Part shown: positions 11,873 to 25,369 of the stretch, piece by piece
How the letters are laid out: every line of letters starts with the position of its first letter
How positions within the stretch are numbered: the first letter of the stretch is position 1
Assembly: GCA_963854835.1 (NCBI GenBank)
Contig: OY978526.1
Location: forward strand, 34,758,501 to 34,822,500
Length of the DNA: 64,000 nt
Reading direction: 5' to 3'
DNA from: Megamerina dolium
Lineage: Eukaryota > Arthropoda > Insecta > Diptera > Megamerinidae
The notes under the pieces: generated by a model
Database searches by the model: none
Told to the model about the DNA's origin: nothing
Seen by the model: only the letters and a program-made list of their open reading frames with translations
Translations under genes and position numbers: made by a program

Positions 11873-14200
11873 ATGTAATGGAGACAGAATAAAATATTAA
11901 GTTTTTTGGTATTATATGACAAGATATTACTATTATAGTACTAAAGGTCCAATAAAATGTGTAATTTTTTTTTGTTTTGTGGTAAAGTATATATGGAATT
12001 GATTCATAGATTTTGTGGTTCTTTGGATTATTAGTGTTAGAATTTTTAAAAATAATAACTGTATACACTGTGCGAAGGTATCTAATAATTCGTACTGTTA
12101 TGAACTTTATATTTTTATAAATATTTTTTTTAATAATTTTTTTTTAAGATTTACTAATTAGCTGCAATTGAAGAGACTTCATAAATATGCCAAGCATTAC
12201 CTTTAATCTTATGGAATTGGTTAAAATATTTTTGTACTAATAATTATCACGACATAGGGTTGCTATGGTCGCAATCGGGCTGGATTTATCAGATAATTAG
12301 TTTAGTGTCTTGGAATTTTTGTGTTTGTTAAAGAACAAATCGCACTTCGGTTTCCACAATTAAATTGCTCCTTTAAATAAACCTACTGGGTATTTTTAAT
12401 ATTAATTATTTCCTACAAGTTGCATTGAATTCTATTAGGGAAGGAAGGATCAATAATTACTAGATTAAAGGACTAAATACTTAATTGATTCAAAATAAAG
12501 CAATTTCCGAAGTGTTTTCATTCGACAAAATTTTTTCTTGACTTGGGAAAATAATGTGCAACTATACAGATGACTGATGGTAATAGATGGGCTACTGACT
12601 CCTTCGCTTTCACTTGCAATCGATCAAACAACTGATTGTTCCAACCATAACAACATATTAAAAACAATACGAGAAACAGCAATGACAAACTAACCAAACA
12701 ATAAATTCAATTGCCGAGTCGATTCAGTTCGTGTTGTTGTTATTGCTGCTGGCTCTTACTATTGTTATTGTTATTATAAAATTACTGATTGGCATTTAGT
12801 ATGTACTATATATGTTAAATCCATATGTATGTACTGTATCTGATTGATTTGCTTGCTGGTTTCACATAAAATTTGTTGCAATTGTTGTTTTTGTTGCTGT
12901 GATTATTGTTTTATTTTGTTTTTTTATATACATGTGCATTAGAATGGGTCGAAAGAAATTTTGAATCGTTCATCACTAACTGAAAGCTGAATTTTTTAGT
13001 ACCTACTACTGCTTGAACCATCATAATAAGAGGTTAAATGTTTTTTCTCATCATACGTTTGATGTGTTTGTTATCCGATTTAAAAAGTGATACCTAAATA
13101 TATTACTGTATTGTAGTGTACAGTGTATTTCTATCATTATACCTACTTACTTAAAATTAAAACCCTCAGAAATGTATTAAACTTTTTCTAAGCATTAATA
13201 GGAGCTCTATTTTTGTGTAAATTGGTGAGCATCATTTGAAGTTTAAATCATGACCTCACGTTCAGAAAGTCAATGCACTGCCCAACAGAAATACGACATC
13301 CATATGAACAATTTATATTAAAATGGGGACTGACTCGGTCTAATATGTATACATATGTATATAGTTGTATTTATGTATATATTTTATTCTGTCGCAATTG
13401 AAATCAAGCTTTTTCTTTGAACGAATAAGTATTTGGGTGTACACAGTGTATACATTTGTGTTGCAGGTGATGTTGTCATTGAAAATCATGGTAGTATCCG
13501 TTTCCAACTGTGTCAGTTTACGACGGTAACAATAAGAACAACAATAACAATAACAACAACAACAACAATACAAATACCATCAAACATCGCTTTATTACCC
13601 CAACTGCAGTATCTACGAAATGCATTTATTATATCGTATCAGTGTCAATGTTCTACTGCATGCACCTATACACATACATATGTATGCATGTGAACGTGTC
13701 TATCTATATTTGCATTGCTTGTTTATATTGTGTGGTTGTTCTTATTATCTTTTTTCTTTTGTTATTTGGAAATGTTTTAAATTACGCTGACCGTCCTTTT
13801 GAATTTTGTGTGCTTGTGCACATATGCATTATGTACTCGTGTATGGACAAGTATATTGGTCACTCAATGCACACTCAATGCACACATACACACTTTCATA
13901 CATATATGCATATATATTTATGCATACTTGATACAGAACAGCACGTTTTATGGCAATTGATAAGTGCAAGCGACAAGTATCTTTTATATATTTACTGTTA
14001 CCTTTTCCTCTTGGGGCATTATTTACAAATTTTCTTTCTGCACAGGATGAACGGTATGCATGGTTACTAAATAGTAGAGTCTGTTTTTGATGTGGTTCTA
14101 TTTGTTACTGTTGTTGTTGTCTCTTCTTAAATAATCTTCAAAAATACTTAAAATACTTAGAAATGTAAAAAAGTCAATAAACCACATATATGCATATACT
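11873..14200. other. No gene seen
   Basis: AT-rich DNA with a CAA/AAC microsatellite at about 13530-13570 and many short ACATATGT-type runs. Long frames on both strands across 13340-14070 come from the microsatellite and have no conserved motif. Confidence 0.5.
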
Positions 14201-14264
14201 TACAAATACATGTGTGTGTGTGTGTTTGCATACTCATTCAGTCTCCTACACGCTCGAGCTCATA

Positions 14265-14270
<6 letters not shown>

Positions 14271-14332
<62 letters not shown>
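14271..14332. repeat. (TA)n microsatellite
   Basis: About 30 uninterrupted TA units, preceded by a short (GT)n run at about 14212-14224. Confidence 0.95.
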
Positions 14333-14335
<3 letters not shown>

Positions 14336-15449
14336 GGTGCATATAAAAATGTATGTACATATGTTGATTTAGTTATGCATATGTATATAGTAAGTATGTA
14401 TGTATGTATGCTTTTCGGTATTCCAATTTAAATCAAGCGAAATCAAAGCTCAAACGAATGTCAAGGAAAACTCAAAGCTCTTTTTCAACATTTTCGTATA
14501 TGTGAATTTGTGTAGGTATGGAAACAGGCACCTTTACCGACACATTACTCATATATGTATATCTCAATGGGAACCTTATAAACAATAAGTGCTTACCTTT
14601 TGTTTTCGAAAATTCCGTACTATATATGGAATTATAATGGCGTTTACGTTTATGTAAACGTATGTGAAAACTACAAGATCAGAAACCGAATTTATATCTG
14701 ATATTTAGTGAAGCGTTGTCATAGGACTGGCTATCATGAGTATGACTGCATAACAGATTCGGTAAAAATTAGACTGCCAAAAGTTTGCTCAGTCCAGGGA
14801 GAGAAGCATTCCAGAGAGAGAAGATTTCCACCTTGAATTTCAAAGTTTCCTTGAACAATAAAATCATAATACCATCACTACCTTCTAATATATAATGATG
14901 GAGCTACATATGTACTAAACCTGAGGTGATCCGAAAATTTGGGTGCAGATTCTTGTTGATCGATGTCAAAAATTTTGTTTCTCTTCAAAATTTTTGTATC
15001 GTGATATCAGTCATAAGTGATATCAGCCTAAATTGTGGTTTTATATGGTTGAGGTGAACGATGGACCTTGTATATGGAAGAGGTATGTTAAAGTATGGCA
15101 CAATGAAATCAAAATAAAAGAGAATTCATCGGTAGGATAACAAGACAGCACTTAAACGTGATTGTTGATCGGTAACAAAAAACTTGTGGAATTAACCGAA
15201 CGGAGGATCGAACTACGGACCTTATATGCAAATTTTAAAATTGTTCCTCAGATAACGTAAATTATTCTTATATATCATACATACTTTTGGTGTTAGAATG
15301 ATACTGAGTACTATTATTTCCTTTTGGGTTGGTCAAAGCTATACATATGTACATGCTCAAGTGCTGCACGAACATACTTGATTTGATAAAATGTACACTA
15401 TCGTCATAGTCGATTGATACTGGTATTTGAATAATGTCAGAAACTAAAC

Positions 15450-15483
15450 GAAGAGGGAGAGAGAGGGAGAGAAAGAGAGAGAA
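15450..15483. repeat. GA-rich purine tract
   Basis: Imperfect GAGAGG/GAGA run of 34 bases. Confidence 0.85.
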
Positions 15484-16116
15484 GTAATCTTACAATTCGC
15501 TACACGTGATGATAAAAAATTCGATAATTAACAGACACCGAATTTTTCGACGAGCAGTATCATTAAGATGTAGTTACTCTAATAAATGCACATATGTTTT
15601 TGTAATTTGAAATATTCTACGAGTATTCTTCTATTTTACAAAGGTCGTAGGGTCGTAGACCATATGGAAAGGCATTCGCGTGCATCACCATAGTATATAT
15701 AGATCTACGCACCCACTGAAACAAAAAAAAAATCAAAATTAACTTATGCTGAAAATGGTTCATTAGGTGAACAAAAGCAACAACAACAATAATAATAAGT
15801 CACAAGTTAATTCAAACAGTAATAGCATTGCTCAGCATCGTTTAGATGAGTACATATAGCATGTATAATATACATAGGTACCTACATACTTTGTGGCATA
15901 TTTGCTGTTTGTGGCATCTCGTGTTGTCGTTGTTGTACTTATTGTTGTTACTGGTACTGGTGTTGTTACCATTACATGCAAATGATTTCAGTAGTACACT
16001 TTTCATTTAGTGTTGTTGTTATTGTTATTATTGTTGTTACTTAAATAAATAATGCGGATGTCTTCTTCCGTCCTTTCACACAGTCGTACATTGGTGGCGT
16101 TTTGTGAGTGTTGTAT

Positions 16117-16166
16117 GTAGTAGTAGTAGTAGTAGTTGTTGTTGTTGTTGTTGTTTGTTGTTGTTT
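16117..16166. repeat. (TAG)n followed by (TTG)n
   Basis: A compound trinucleotide microsatellite that switches cleanly from TAG to TTG at about 16136. Confidence 0.9.
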
Positions 16167-17709
16167 TGGTTAGTATAAATACTATATGGTGCCAACGAAG
16201 CGTAATCAGTTGAAAGTATCTGTTAGATAGATGCTTAAAGTCTTTGGTTTGTTTTATTATTACTTCTTCTTATATGTACGCAATGTAGTATAGTACAATA
16301 TTATTACATTTCTTATTTTTATTTATTTGAAGCACTTTTCTTTTATTCGTTAATTCAGTATTTTTATTTATTTATTTTATTTTTGCATTTTTATGACTTT
16401 GTTACATTAATTTTTATTGCTGTCAGATTGTATATGTATCTGTAAGTGCTTTAATGTTATTTTTTAATATATACATTCTTATTTTTATTCATTTTTGATT
16501 TTATGTTTTATTCCATCGTTTCATTTATTTGTTATTGTTATTTCATCTATTAATATTGCAGAAATTCTGCATTCTCATTTTCATTGTATGCCATTAGTGT
16601 CCGGCTGATTGTGACAGCTTGGTCGAAGCCAAAATCTAAGCCGAAAATTATGTACTGTTTTTAAATTAGTTTATCTCAAAATCCATTTACGAAATGGAAC
16701 AATCCCAAACTTGATTGAAAATTAGCATGTTTAAATATTCGATGGGAAATGCAATCAAGAATGTCTGAAATTCTACAATGCAACTTATTCATTCCTATGA
16801 ATAATGTACGAGAGTAGCTCAATAGGCCCTAAGAATATATAGTAGACACCAAATTTTAATAGAACGTTGCTGCTTTAGTACTTTTTCGTTGTAATTCTGG
16901 CTACTGTCAGCATCGATACACACAATTTGTGATGAAGCTTTCGGTATTGTTGCACACAATTTCTCGACATTGCTTCTAAACAATATACGCGTATACACTG
17001 GTGCAGCTTGGATAGTGTGAATGTTTCGAAGACTTAAAGGGAAAACTCCCCGTCGAATGATAAAGTGATGCTGAAAGCCTCCCGAAATCTTACGTTTTGG
17101 TGAATGGATTAAAATCGGAGGGTAACATTTTTCGAGTGTTAAATTCAAAATTAGTATTAAAGAAGTAAAACAACAAAATATTCAACGAATAAATGTTTAA
17201 TGTGCATATAAATATATGTACCTTAAATTTATTACTAGTTTGAGTTGCATTTTAACGTAGCAGCTCTTCTCAATTTATGCGAATATAAAATGAGAATATT
17301 ATCATTTCAACTCCATTATGTGGAAATTCGCAAATTAATGACCTTCAAAAAGGTAAGTGAATTTTAAGAAAGTAACAAACTTCATTGGCTTTGCGTGGCA
17401 TTTATTGCAGAGATTTGAAATAAGTTTATTTTCTCTGGCATGTTTGCTGTCTTGCAAAACTTTCTCTCTTCCATTAAGTATTACTTCTTTATACTATTTG
17501 CTTGGTAAGTGGTTCTTAGTTTGTTTGTACAAGTATACAATATAGTGTGTCTGGCTGTGTGGGTTGACATTAAACGCAAACGATTTTTTATCTTATGCGT
17601 ATCCTGAGCATAATCCATGTGTTCATCGTGGCCATTTTGAAATTGCATTTACTACTATATATACATACACCTATGTAGTACGATATATATAGCACAAATA
17701 AAGTACATA

Positions 17710-19359
17710 CAGTGGCTCACAGCTTATTTCGTACAGTGTATATATTTTTATGTAAATGGCTGTAACATCGAAACTAAAAAACTTATCGATAAGTTTTGAA
17801 TGTAGATGTCTGTGTATGTGTTTAGTAAACCTAATAAGAAAACGGGGAACCCCAAAAATTGTTCTTTTTGTCATGCAAGAAAGAAAAACTATTGATCAGC
17901 TGATTTTCAGCTCACATCTTATTTCGTACACAAACTTCAATGTAAGTAAGTTTCATTCTGCCGCGCAGTTACAAAGTTTTTTTGAATTGTATGAGTTTTT
18001 GGACCTTTTTAACTATTATAACAATTTTTATTATTATTATTTTAAATAGTTAAAGTGCTGTAAATTAAACATTTAGCGTTATGCTCGTCGTACAACGATG
18101 GAACAGCGTAAACTGGTAATTAACCATTTTAGGAAAGGTCAGAGTGTGCGAAAAATTGCTGAAATGACAAATTTAAGTGCCTCAACTGTCCAATACATCA
18201 TTCAACGCTTCGTTCGCGAAAATCGGTTGGAGAACAAGGGCAGAGAAGCACCTAATAAGATTTTCAACGCATCAGACGAGCGTTATATTGTACGAAAAAT
18301 TAAGAAAAATCCAAAGTTATCCGCTCCGAAGTTGGCTGCAGAGGTTCAGCGTGAAATAGGAAATCATCCAGTGCTGAAACTGTCCGACGTGTGCTGCGCA
18401 ATCATGACTTGAACGGTCGAGTAGCCCGAAAGAAACCATTCATTTCAAAAATGAATATACAACGCCGACTTGACTCCGCCAAAGAGCATATTATTAAGAC
18501 TCCTGCGTTCTGGAATACCGTTATTTTCGCGGATGAGTCTAAGTTTAATATTTTTGGTTCGGACGGAATGTCATATGTTTGGCGTAAAGCGAATACCGAG
18601 CTAAACAAGGAGAACCTTAAGTCCACAGTGAAGCATGGTGGCGGTAGCGTGATGGTTTGGGCCTGTATGTCAGCAGCCGGAGTAGGTGAATTGGTTTTTA
18701 TTGAGGGGACAATGGACAAAATGAAGTACCTCGAGATTCTGAAAAACAATTTACTTCAAAGTGCAGACAAACTGGATTTGCGGGAAGAATTTCGGTACTA
18801 CCAAGATAATGACCCAAAACATAAATCTGGGATTGTGCAATCTTGGCTTATTTGGAACTGCCCACACTTGATGTCTCCACCACCACAGTCACCTGACATG
18901 AATGTGATTGAAAATCTTTGGTCTATTTTGGACAATAAAATAAGAACACACAAGATTTCTAATAAGCAAGACCTAAAGAAGGTACTGATGGAGGAATGGA
19001 AAAAAATCACACCAGACATCACTCAAAAATTGGTGGATTCAATGCCAAATAGACTCCAGGCTATCATTAACGCTAAGGGATGTCATACTAAATATTAAAA
19101 TCAACTTACTTTGTTTTTAGTTTGAACTTAAAGAGACTGTACGAAATAAGCTGTGACATGAATTTTCCTATTTTATTCTTATTTTATTTTTTTATAGTGT
19201 CAAACACTAAAATTTTGAAAAAGTAAATTTTGGAAAATAAAAAACAAACCTTCCTTTCAAAAATGGCATTTATATTTTGTTCAAATTTTTGCTATATTAG
19301 GAATTACGACTGCAGCAATTTTTAAACTGTCACTGTACGAAATAAGCTGGGAGCCACTG
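17710..19359 (+). mobile_element. Tc1-like DNA transposon, nearly intact (1650 bp)
   Basis: Outer inverted repeats (about 29 bp, starting CAGTGGCTCACAGCTTATTT, one mismatch) are flanked by TA at 17708-17709 and 19360-19361. A second copy of the core CTTATTTCGTACA motif lies inside each end (17911-17930 and 19138-19157), an IR/DR layout as in several Tc1 lineages. The length and single transposase gene fit a full-size element. One frameshift in the transposase is the only obvious defect. Confidence 0.93.
18098..19098 (+). pseudogene. Tc1-like transposase with one frameshift
   Basis: It would bind the terminal repeats and cut and paste the element at TA sites. The N-terminal paired-type helix-turn-helix (RKIAEMTNLSASTVQYII) lies at residues about 23-40. 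The catalytic part has DESKFN (first Asp), a GGGSVMVW box, QDNDPKHKS (second Asp) and NVIENLW (Glu), with D-34-E spacing. Apparent loss of one base near 18370 splits it into frames 18098-18412 and 18391-19098. Everything else reads through to a typical C-terminus ending NAKGCHTKY, so the lesion is likely recent. Confidence 0.9.
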
Positions 19360-19361
19360 TA

Positions 19362-21117
19362 TATGTATGCATACTCGTACAATTGTGGTGAGTGTTTGTT
19401 GAACGACTACGAGTCTGTTGGTTAGTATACACCTAAACGAGCTAACGTGCATGAGTACCTCTATACGTATTAGTATGAGCAAGTAAGTGTTCGTTAGCAT
19501 TAGAGAATGCCAATTGAATGCACACAAACTGCAGATAACTGCACAAGTGTGTTTGTTTCTTATGAATGCCTGTGGAGTGAATGTGTAACAACGAGTACCT
19601 ATAGATGTTAGAGTGTGTATTTTGAAAATGTGATTGCATGTTTCCCAACATTGTAAAACTATACGCAGCTGTTTGTGGGTGAAGGCATTGAAACAATTGT
19701 AAATATGTTGTCATTGTAGCAGTACTTAGTTGTTGTTGTTGGTGCTACATTATTTCTTGTGTTGGTACAATTATTTGAACACTTAAATAATATTCCAAAT
19801 AATAGAGTCGAACATTATTTGAAAGACCTTTTTCTTTAGATGTAGTTATGTATTCATATATGTAGATGCTGTATGCATCAAAAGTTGCATGATAACAATA
19901 TATTTGTATTTACAAAGTATATAACACACCAATACGTCTCTAAAAGTTGGCCGTTATGCGAAAAGCTATATAGAATCAATTATTGTAATTTAAAAACATT
20001 CAAATTCCATTGGATGTGGATCCCCATTAACATTTTGGATGTATACAGCGATCGTTATAACTATCCTAACTAATGGAGTCGTGGCGTGGTGGGAAGTCAT
20101 AAGTAAGGACTACGTCGTAACAAAAATGAGGAGAATCCAGTGATCAATGAGTCGGGAACATCAAGGATTTTGCGTCTGATCCTTGAACCAGGTAGTGTAT
20201 TATAGTGAACAATACATATAGCGACAAAGTTTGGAATTCCCACAGGTGTAGATGGATACACGAAATAGTTCAGACCTTTCATTTGTTAACTACCATACAT
20301 ATTGGTCTCCGAAACATTTGGATTCAAAATGGGATTGTGAAAATTGCTTGGTTTACTTTTTCAGGAAATATTTTTGGACGCAAGAATTGGCAAAAATTGG
20401 TAGACTATTCCGTTTTATTCCTCTACGTAGATATAAAGAAAAATTTTGTATTTTGATCGAAAACGGCGAGAAAGGTTTGTCAAGCGTAAATATTACAGCC
20501 TCACAAGAAAAAAGTATGATGTCGGACGGACCAGAGTAGTCACTTTATATGTATTTTGGGTACCTCTAGATCCTACAAATTTAGCCAAAAACGTACTTTT
20601 TTGAGGTTAGGAGGAAAACTGAGGGGACGGTATCTCAGGTATCTCATTATAATCTTTTTTTTGCTATGAGGATACACAAAAATATTCTATATTCATAGGA
20701 CCAGAGTAGCCATGTTCTATGTTATGTATTTTAGGGAGATGAATCCGATTTCGGGGTACCATTTCCTTCTAACCTAAAAAAAGTTAGTAAAACTAACCAA
20801 AATAACAACGTGTTTCTTTAGGTAAGAAAGAAATCTGAGCGTGACCCCGATTTTTAACCCAACATCCATATAATGTGAAAATTGTGGTCCGTCAAACCTC
20901 TCTTTATTGTGGTGTTGTTTAGTCGATCGTTAATTTGATAAAGAATTCAGTTCTGAGTTAGATTATGTTTGGCATTTCTCCTGTAAAAAATCATACATTT
21001 GTTCTCATACCCCAAAATTAAGATAGATAGCAGAAAAACAATAATTTATTTTACAAATATCGAAATCAATAATTTGAGAAAGTATCTATTTACAATTTGA
21101 GTATGTACTTATACTTT
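19362..21117. other. No gene seen
   Basis: AT-rich. A GGACCAGAGTAG unit occurs at 20528 and again at about 20698 with similar context, suggesting a small local duplication or an unrecognised repeat at 20500-20930. ORFs at 20205-20539 are not recognisable. Confidence 0.4.
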
Positions 21118-21312
21118 TAGGCCCCTAAGGGCCCTTTGGCACAGCTTCTATTTCAGTATTGTTGTGTGTGTTAAATTTTGGACAGTATTAGAAGGGACCT
21201 ACTTATATTAGGCTGTTCCGAATGGCAAAACCCTTGTGACATCCAACATTTTCTGAGTTTTGTTGCACAGCTCTTATGGAAGCGTTTTCATGTCAAAATG
21301 CTACTGTCGGAT
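21118..21312 (-). mobile_element. tRNA-derived SINE, 3' part
   Basis: Same body and 3' end as the SINE at 7276-7619: CCCCTAAGGGCCCTTTGGC, AAATTTTGGACAGTATTAGA, the CCTTGTGACATC and GCGTTTTCATG segments, and CTACTGTCGG appear in order. The tRNA-like head is missing; a transposase relic abuts it. Confidence 0.65.
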
Positions 21313-21514
21313 TGTTATACCAAACAGCTAGTTTTTGTGGATGTACTGGTGTCTGAAAAATTTTTTGTGGATTGTTATCATAACCATATAAACCAGAAAT
21401 GAGAAAAAAATTATATCGTTCATAAAATGGCTGTAGCGATCTTTGATTTTGGATGACAGAACCACCGTTTTCGTAGTAAGATTTCAATATTTGCAAGCAT
21501 GGTTGCGGTGTCAA
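21313..21514 (-). pseudogene. Mariner-like transposase relic
   Basis: On the minus strand the piece starts with ILKSYYENGGSV.NQRSLQPFY, resembling the N-terminal helix-turn-helix of a DDxD mariner-like family found widely in insects. It then jumps to PVHPQKLAVW, a motif from the central catalytic region. The middle is therefore deleted. It resembles the worse-preserved element at 25370-26350. Both the short length and the lack of catalytic residues make this a moderate call. Confidence 0.45.
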
Positions 21515-21519
21515 TCATT

Positions 21520-23230
21520 CCATAATGATATTGCAAACCTTACTGAGCACAAATGAATTTTCGGCTACCAGATTTGATAACTGCTATACGATTTTATACC
21601 TATCGGAAACTGATTCACTCTACAAAAAAAACACCCTTTATATTATAAACAAAATGTCATGTATTGAACTGCTATCTTCTCAGTTCATTAATACTCTTTA
21701 GCAGTTTGTCTGAGAAAAGCGACGTCTCTTGGTACCATAGACATGAAGAAGCAGTCATACTCCATTATAATAGGACATTCGCCTAAAGTATGAAACTGTA
21801 CATAACGCGTACTTATCACCGAATTGGAATAATTTCTTATGTAGGAGCAAGTAATTTTCTGCTTCAATATCTAGCTGTTTCATTGTTGCACAAAATTTTA
21901 TTTTTTATTATTTGGGTGTGAATAAGTACTATCTATGTGTGTGTTTGTATGAAATCACAATTCATATCGAATCGCCTGAGATTACAAATAAATTATCGTT
22001 TAATGGGCTTTTTTAACTGTTTGTTGATCCACCTCCTCGAACATTTCGTTCACTTGGAGGAGTGAATCTTTTTGGTGCGCATCATTCTTATTGCATGCCA
22101 ATGGTCATATCGTCGCGATAACGGCACAACTACGTAGCAGGTGCTCTTCCAGAAAATGTAAGTATGTGTCTTCCATTTGAATGTAGGTATCTACGTATGT
22201 ATGTATTTCTGTAGATGGGTGATAACATAGGCGAAGTTGCAGGATATGAAAGAGCTCGTAAAAATTTTTGTCGACGAGAGATAAAATGTGTTAAAACCTT
22301 TAGACCAAAATAAATAAAAAAAAAAACAAAGAAAATTAAAAATAAATCGTAATGAGCTGCAACATCGAAAATCTGTAGCTAGGTGGAGATGCTTACTGAC
22401 ATTTAGAATTTGCTGCTTTATTTCTTCACATTTAATCTCATAGCGACTTAACTGTGGCATCCGAAGTGAACATTTTATAATATTCATTCATGGCGGAAGG
22501 AAGGAAAAAAAAAAAGCGGAAGCAAGAAAGGAAGGAAAGAAGTACGTAGATGGTGACCAGTCTGAAATTGCTATCCATTCAAGCGATGAAATGACACTTG
22601 ATTTTCTCGCCTATTATTTTCTTTCGCTTTTTGCCTCTAGTGTGTCTCATCATTAAAGGTGTAGCGCAAAAAAAAATAATATTGAACATCGTTAATAGTT
22701 TAACTACTCGTATGTATACGATAATATTTATATTGAGTCTTCAAAGTTGAATAATTCTTGGATGAAGCTTTAGATATGCTTTAAAGTATGGATTTTATAA
22801 AAATATTTTGAAGAAAATTGGGGTCAAAAATTAAAAAATTTATGAAAGCTACACATAAATTTTCAATGATTATATTTTTGAAATTGCAACTTAGCTCACA
22901 AAATCCAGTAAGGTTTTTCTTTATTTCCATTGTCAGCATTTGATATTACTGTCTGGCGCTAGTGAGCGAAGAATAAAGCAACTGGCAAAGGCTACTAAAT
23001 TTTGCAAAAATCAATCGATATCGGTTGTGATGACCCAATAAGTAATTTAGTAAGTATATCTTGTCGGTTTATTGTTTTAGTCACTTACTTAGATTACTCC
23101 TGAATATATTAGAATGGAGTTTCTTCATTTTGAACCCTATAAGAAGAAATTTTGTGTTTTTCTGGGTATTAGCGTAAACTTTGATAACATAATGAATATG
23201 GGCAGGATAACATGCAGAATATGGGCAGGA
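21520..23230. other. No gene seen
   Basis: AT-rich DNA with an A/G-rich tract around 22500-22540. No family-level similarity is apparent. Confidence 0.45.
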
Positions 23231-23234
23231 TCGT

Positions 23235-23503
23235 GGGTGCCATAGCTTAGTGGTTAGCACGTTGGCTCTCTGATCCGTTGGTCGTAGGTTCAATCTCCGA
23301 CTATGAGAACTTTCATATCGAAATGATTTTACTTTCGAATGAAACCCACCTGTCGGCATGCAATTGGCAATTTTCCGGCGGTAACAATTGGCCATGAAAA
23401 AGTTACTAAAAGAGCTCTGTGAGTTCTGTGTGTGATGTGGTATCACTAAGGGCCTTACTGGCCTAAGTTCTCTCCGAGGGCAGCCACGATAACCTAACCT
23501 AAC
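23235..23503 (+). mobile_element. tRNA-derived SINE, variant tail
   Basis: Starts GGGTGCCATAGCTTAGTGG with the B-box-like GGTTCAATCTCC following. The body carries CACCTGTCGGCATGCAATTG and GCCATGAAAAAG as in the other copies. The 3' part departs from the others and ends with AACCTAACCTAAC, a short CCTAA-type run, where other copies have the GACAGTATT segment. Confidence 0.85.
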
Positions 23504-25369
23504 ATATATTTGAATAGGGTATTTTTTGATGAAATTATTTTAATTAAAAATAAAATAATAGAATTTCATTTTTATTGCAGGGGGATTTAGAGAGGAAAAA
23601 GGAGGGAGACAGAGCTAGGTGGAAGAGATAGAATGCTACATGTTCAAATATTTATGTATTTCAGTTTTATTAAATTATGAAGCATGTAAATACACACTTA
23701 TGTGATGATAATTTCTATATGGGCGTGTATTTGTGAACATGTATGCCTACAAACACTTAAGCTTTATTTACATACATTATTTTTACATATGGCAATTGTG
23801 ACGAAGGAGCGTTTTCAAGCGCAAATACAAATGTACATACATTTTTCGACATCATCACACACTTTTGTATGAGCTTGCCTACATACATATATGTACATCA
23901 ATAGTATGTTTAAAAATATAACAAGAGTGCAAATAAAAAAAAAATTGATTTTTTTTGTATATATACAAACATACACATACATATGTGTATTTAAAATAAT
24001 ATGTTATAAATGCAAAAGGCAAATAAAACACAGGCTTATCTGAGTTTTACAAGTCAATACAAGTTCAAGCATTTCAGTTGCGTCCCAGTTGCGTCCCAGT
24101 TGCGTGTGTAATGTATGCCACAGCTGATTTGCCTGTTGGGGAGCAGCCTGGCTGACTGTTTGCTTGATGTTAAGCAGCTGGGTGCGGAAAACAAGATTCG
24201 GCTTAATTCTGTTTTCCACATCAACAAACTTGCGAGTTGAAAAATTCTGCAATCGAATCATTTCAATTTGATTTGAAATAAAACGAACAACATATGTATA
24301 TAACATGCTGCACATACACACATAATAGTATGCACTTATATATAGTAAAGCCAATGTTGCCAATATGTTCCATTACTGATGCTGATGCCGTTACTGACTG
24401 CTTTTTGTGTAATGCAATCTCAAGTGATTTTCAATTCGCAGCATAAATGCAAATGAGCGTGTGTGTGCGCAAAAAGTGTTTACTTGTGCCTTATTGCTTG
24501 GATGAGTGTACGCTTTCAGCAACTCATGCATCTACTTGTAGCGTACACATACTTGTATTATAGCGCATATATATACATACATAAGTACGCTTATAGATAT
24601 TGATTGAGGTTACCAAATGTTGAATGTTCAATCGTAAGAAATTTAAACTTCATTATAGAAAATTCGTATAGCTTTCTATGTACATATTCGGCAGCAACGA
24701 AAAACCAAAGTCGAGATTCTTTTCCATTATGCAATATTTATTTTTAGGATGCAAATTTAATTTTATGATCCTGGTTTTAGTCTTAAGGGATTTGGTATTT
24801 TGTAATAAAAAAAAAATTATCGAGATTAATCTTTTATTTTTGTACTAAAAAAAAACTATATTCCTTAGACATTTAAAAAATTTATAAATATTGAATACAT
24901 TTGGATGAAATATTTTGCATCTTATTTATATACCAAGAAGGTGAGAATAAGAATGGCCCATATTCAAATTCAACTACATGGAACTGGTCACCTTAATATA
25001 CAATCATAAATTCATTTGACTATATTTAGAGACACGAATATGAATTTGCAATTTGAGAATATGCTTCGTCGTCAATTGAAAATGAGAAAAATACATTCAA
25101 ATTAATACAAAAGAAACACACTTTCAATAGCGACAGCTCAACAATATCATCACCATCATTATATGTACCAACAACAACAATAAATAGCAAATTCAATTAA
25201 AAGTTATTAGTATTATTTGTTATGCACTACATTTATGAGTATGTGTGATATTAACACATACAAGTAATGTATGTAAGTATAATATGGTATGTAAGTATTT
25301 GTCTGTTATTTTTACTAGTCGAAGCGAAAAGTGCAATGCTACGATCGAGTACAAATGTTTGTATGTAAA
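23504..25369. other. No gene seen
   Basis: AT-rich with TACATATG-type repeats. The minus-strand frame at 24004-24363 is less biased than its surroundings and has an 11-bp tandem duplication (GTTGCGTCCCA) near 24078-24100, but I recognise no domain in it. Confidence 0.4.

Larger units (their letters stand above)
14333..17707. other. No gene seen; several microsatellites
   Basis: Holds a purine run of GAGAGG units at 15450-15483 and a TAG then TTG trinucleotide tract at 16117-16166. The minus-strand frame at 16819-17148 has no recognisable motif. Confidence 0.5.

Noticed and set aside
13340..14070. Long overlapping frames on both strands
   Set aside because: Produced by CAA/AAC and TATA-type repeats that lack stops; no real protein signal.
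16819..17148. Minus-strand ORF of 109 codons
   Set aside because: Searched by eye for transposase and RT motifs; none found.
20205..20539. Overlapping plus-strand ORFs
   Set aside because: No family resemblance; composition is the same as the surrounding DNA.
23235..23310. tRNA gene
   Set aside because: A and B boxes are present, but the same head with a common body recurs at several places, so it is a SINE head. The cloverleaf is also imperfect.
24004..24363. Minus-strand ORF with mixed composition
   Set aside because: No domain, no splice context, and an internal 11-bp tandem duplication; not enough to call a gene.
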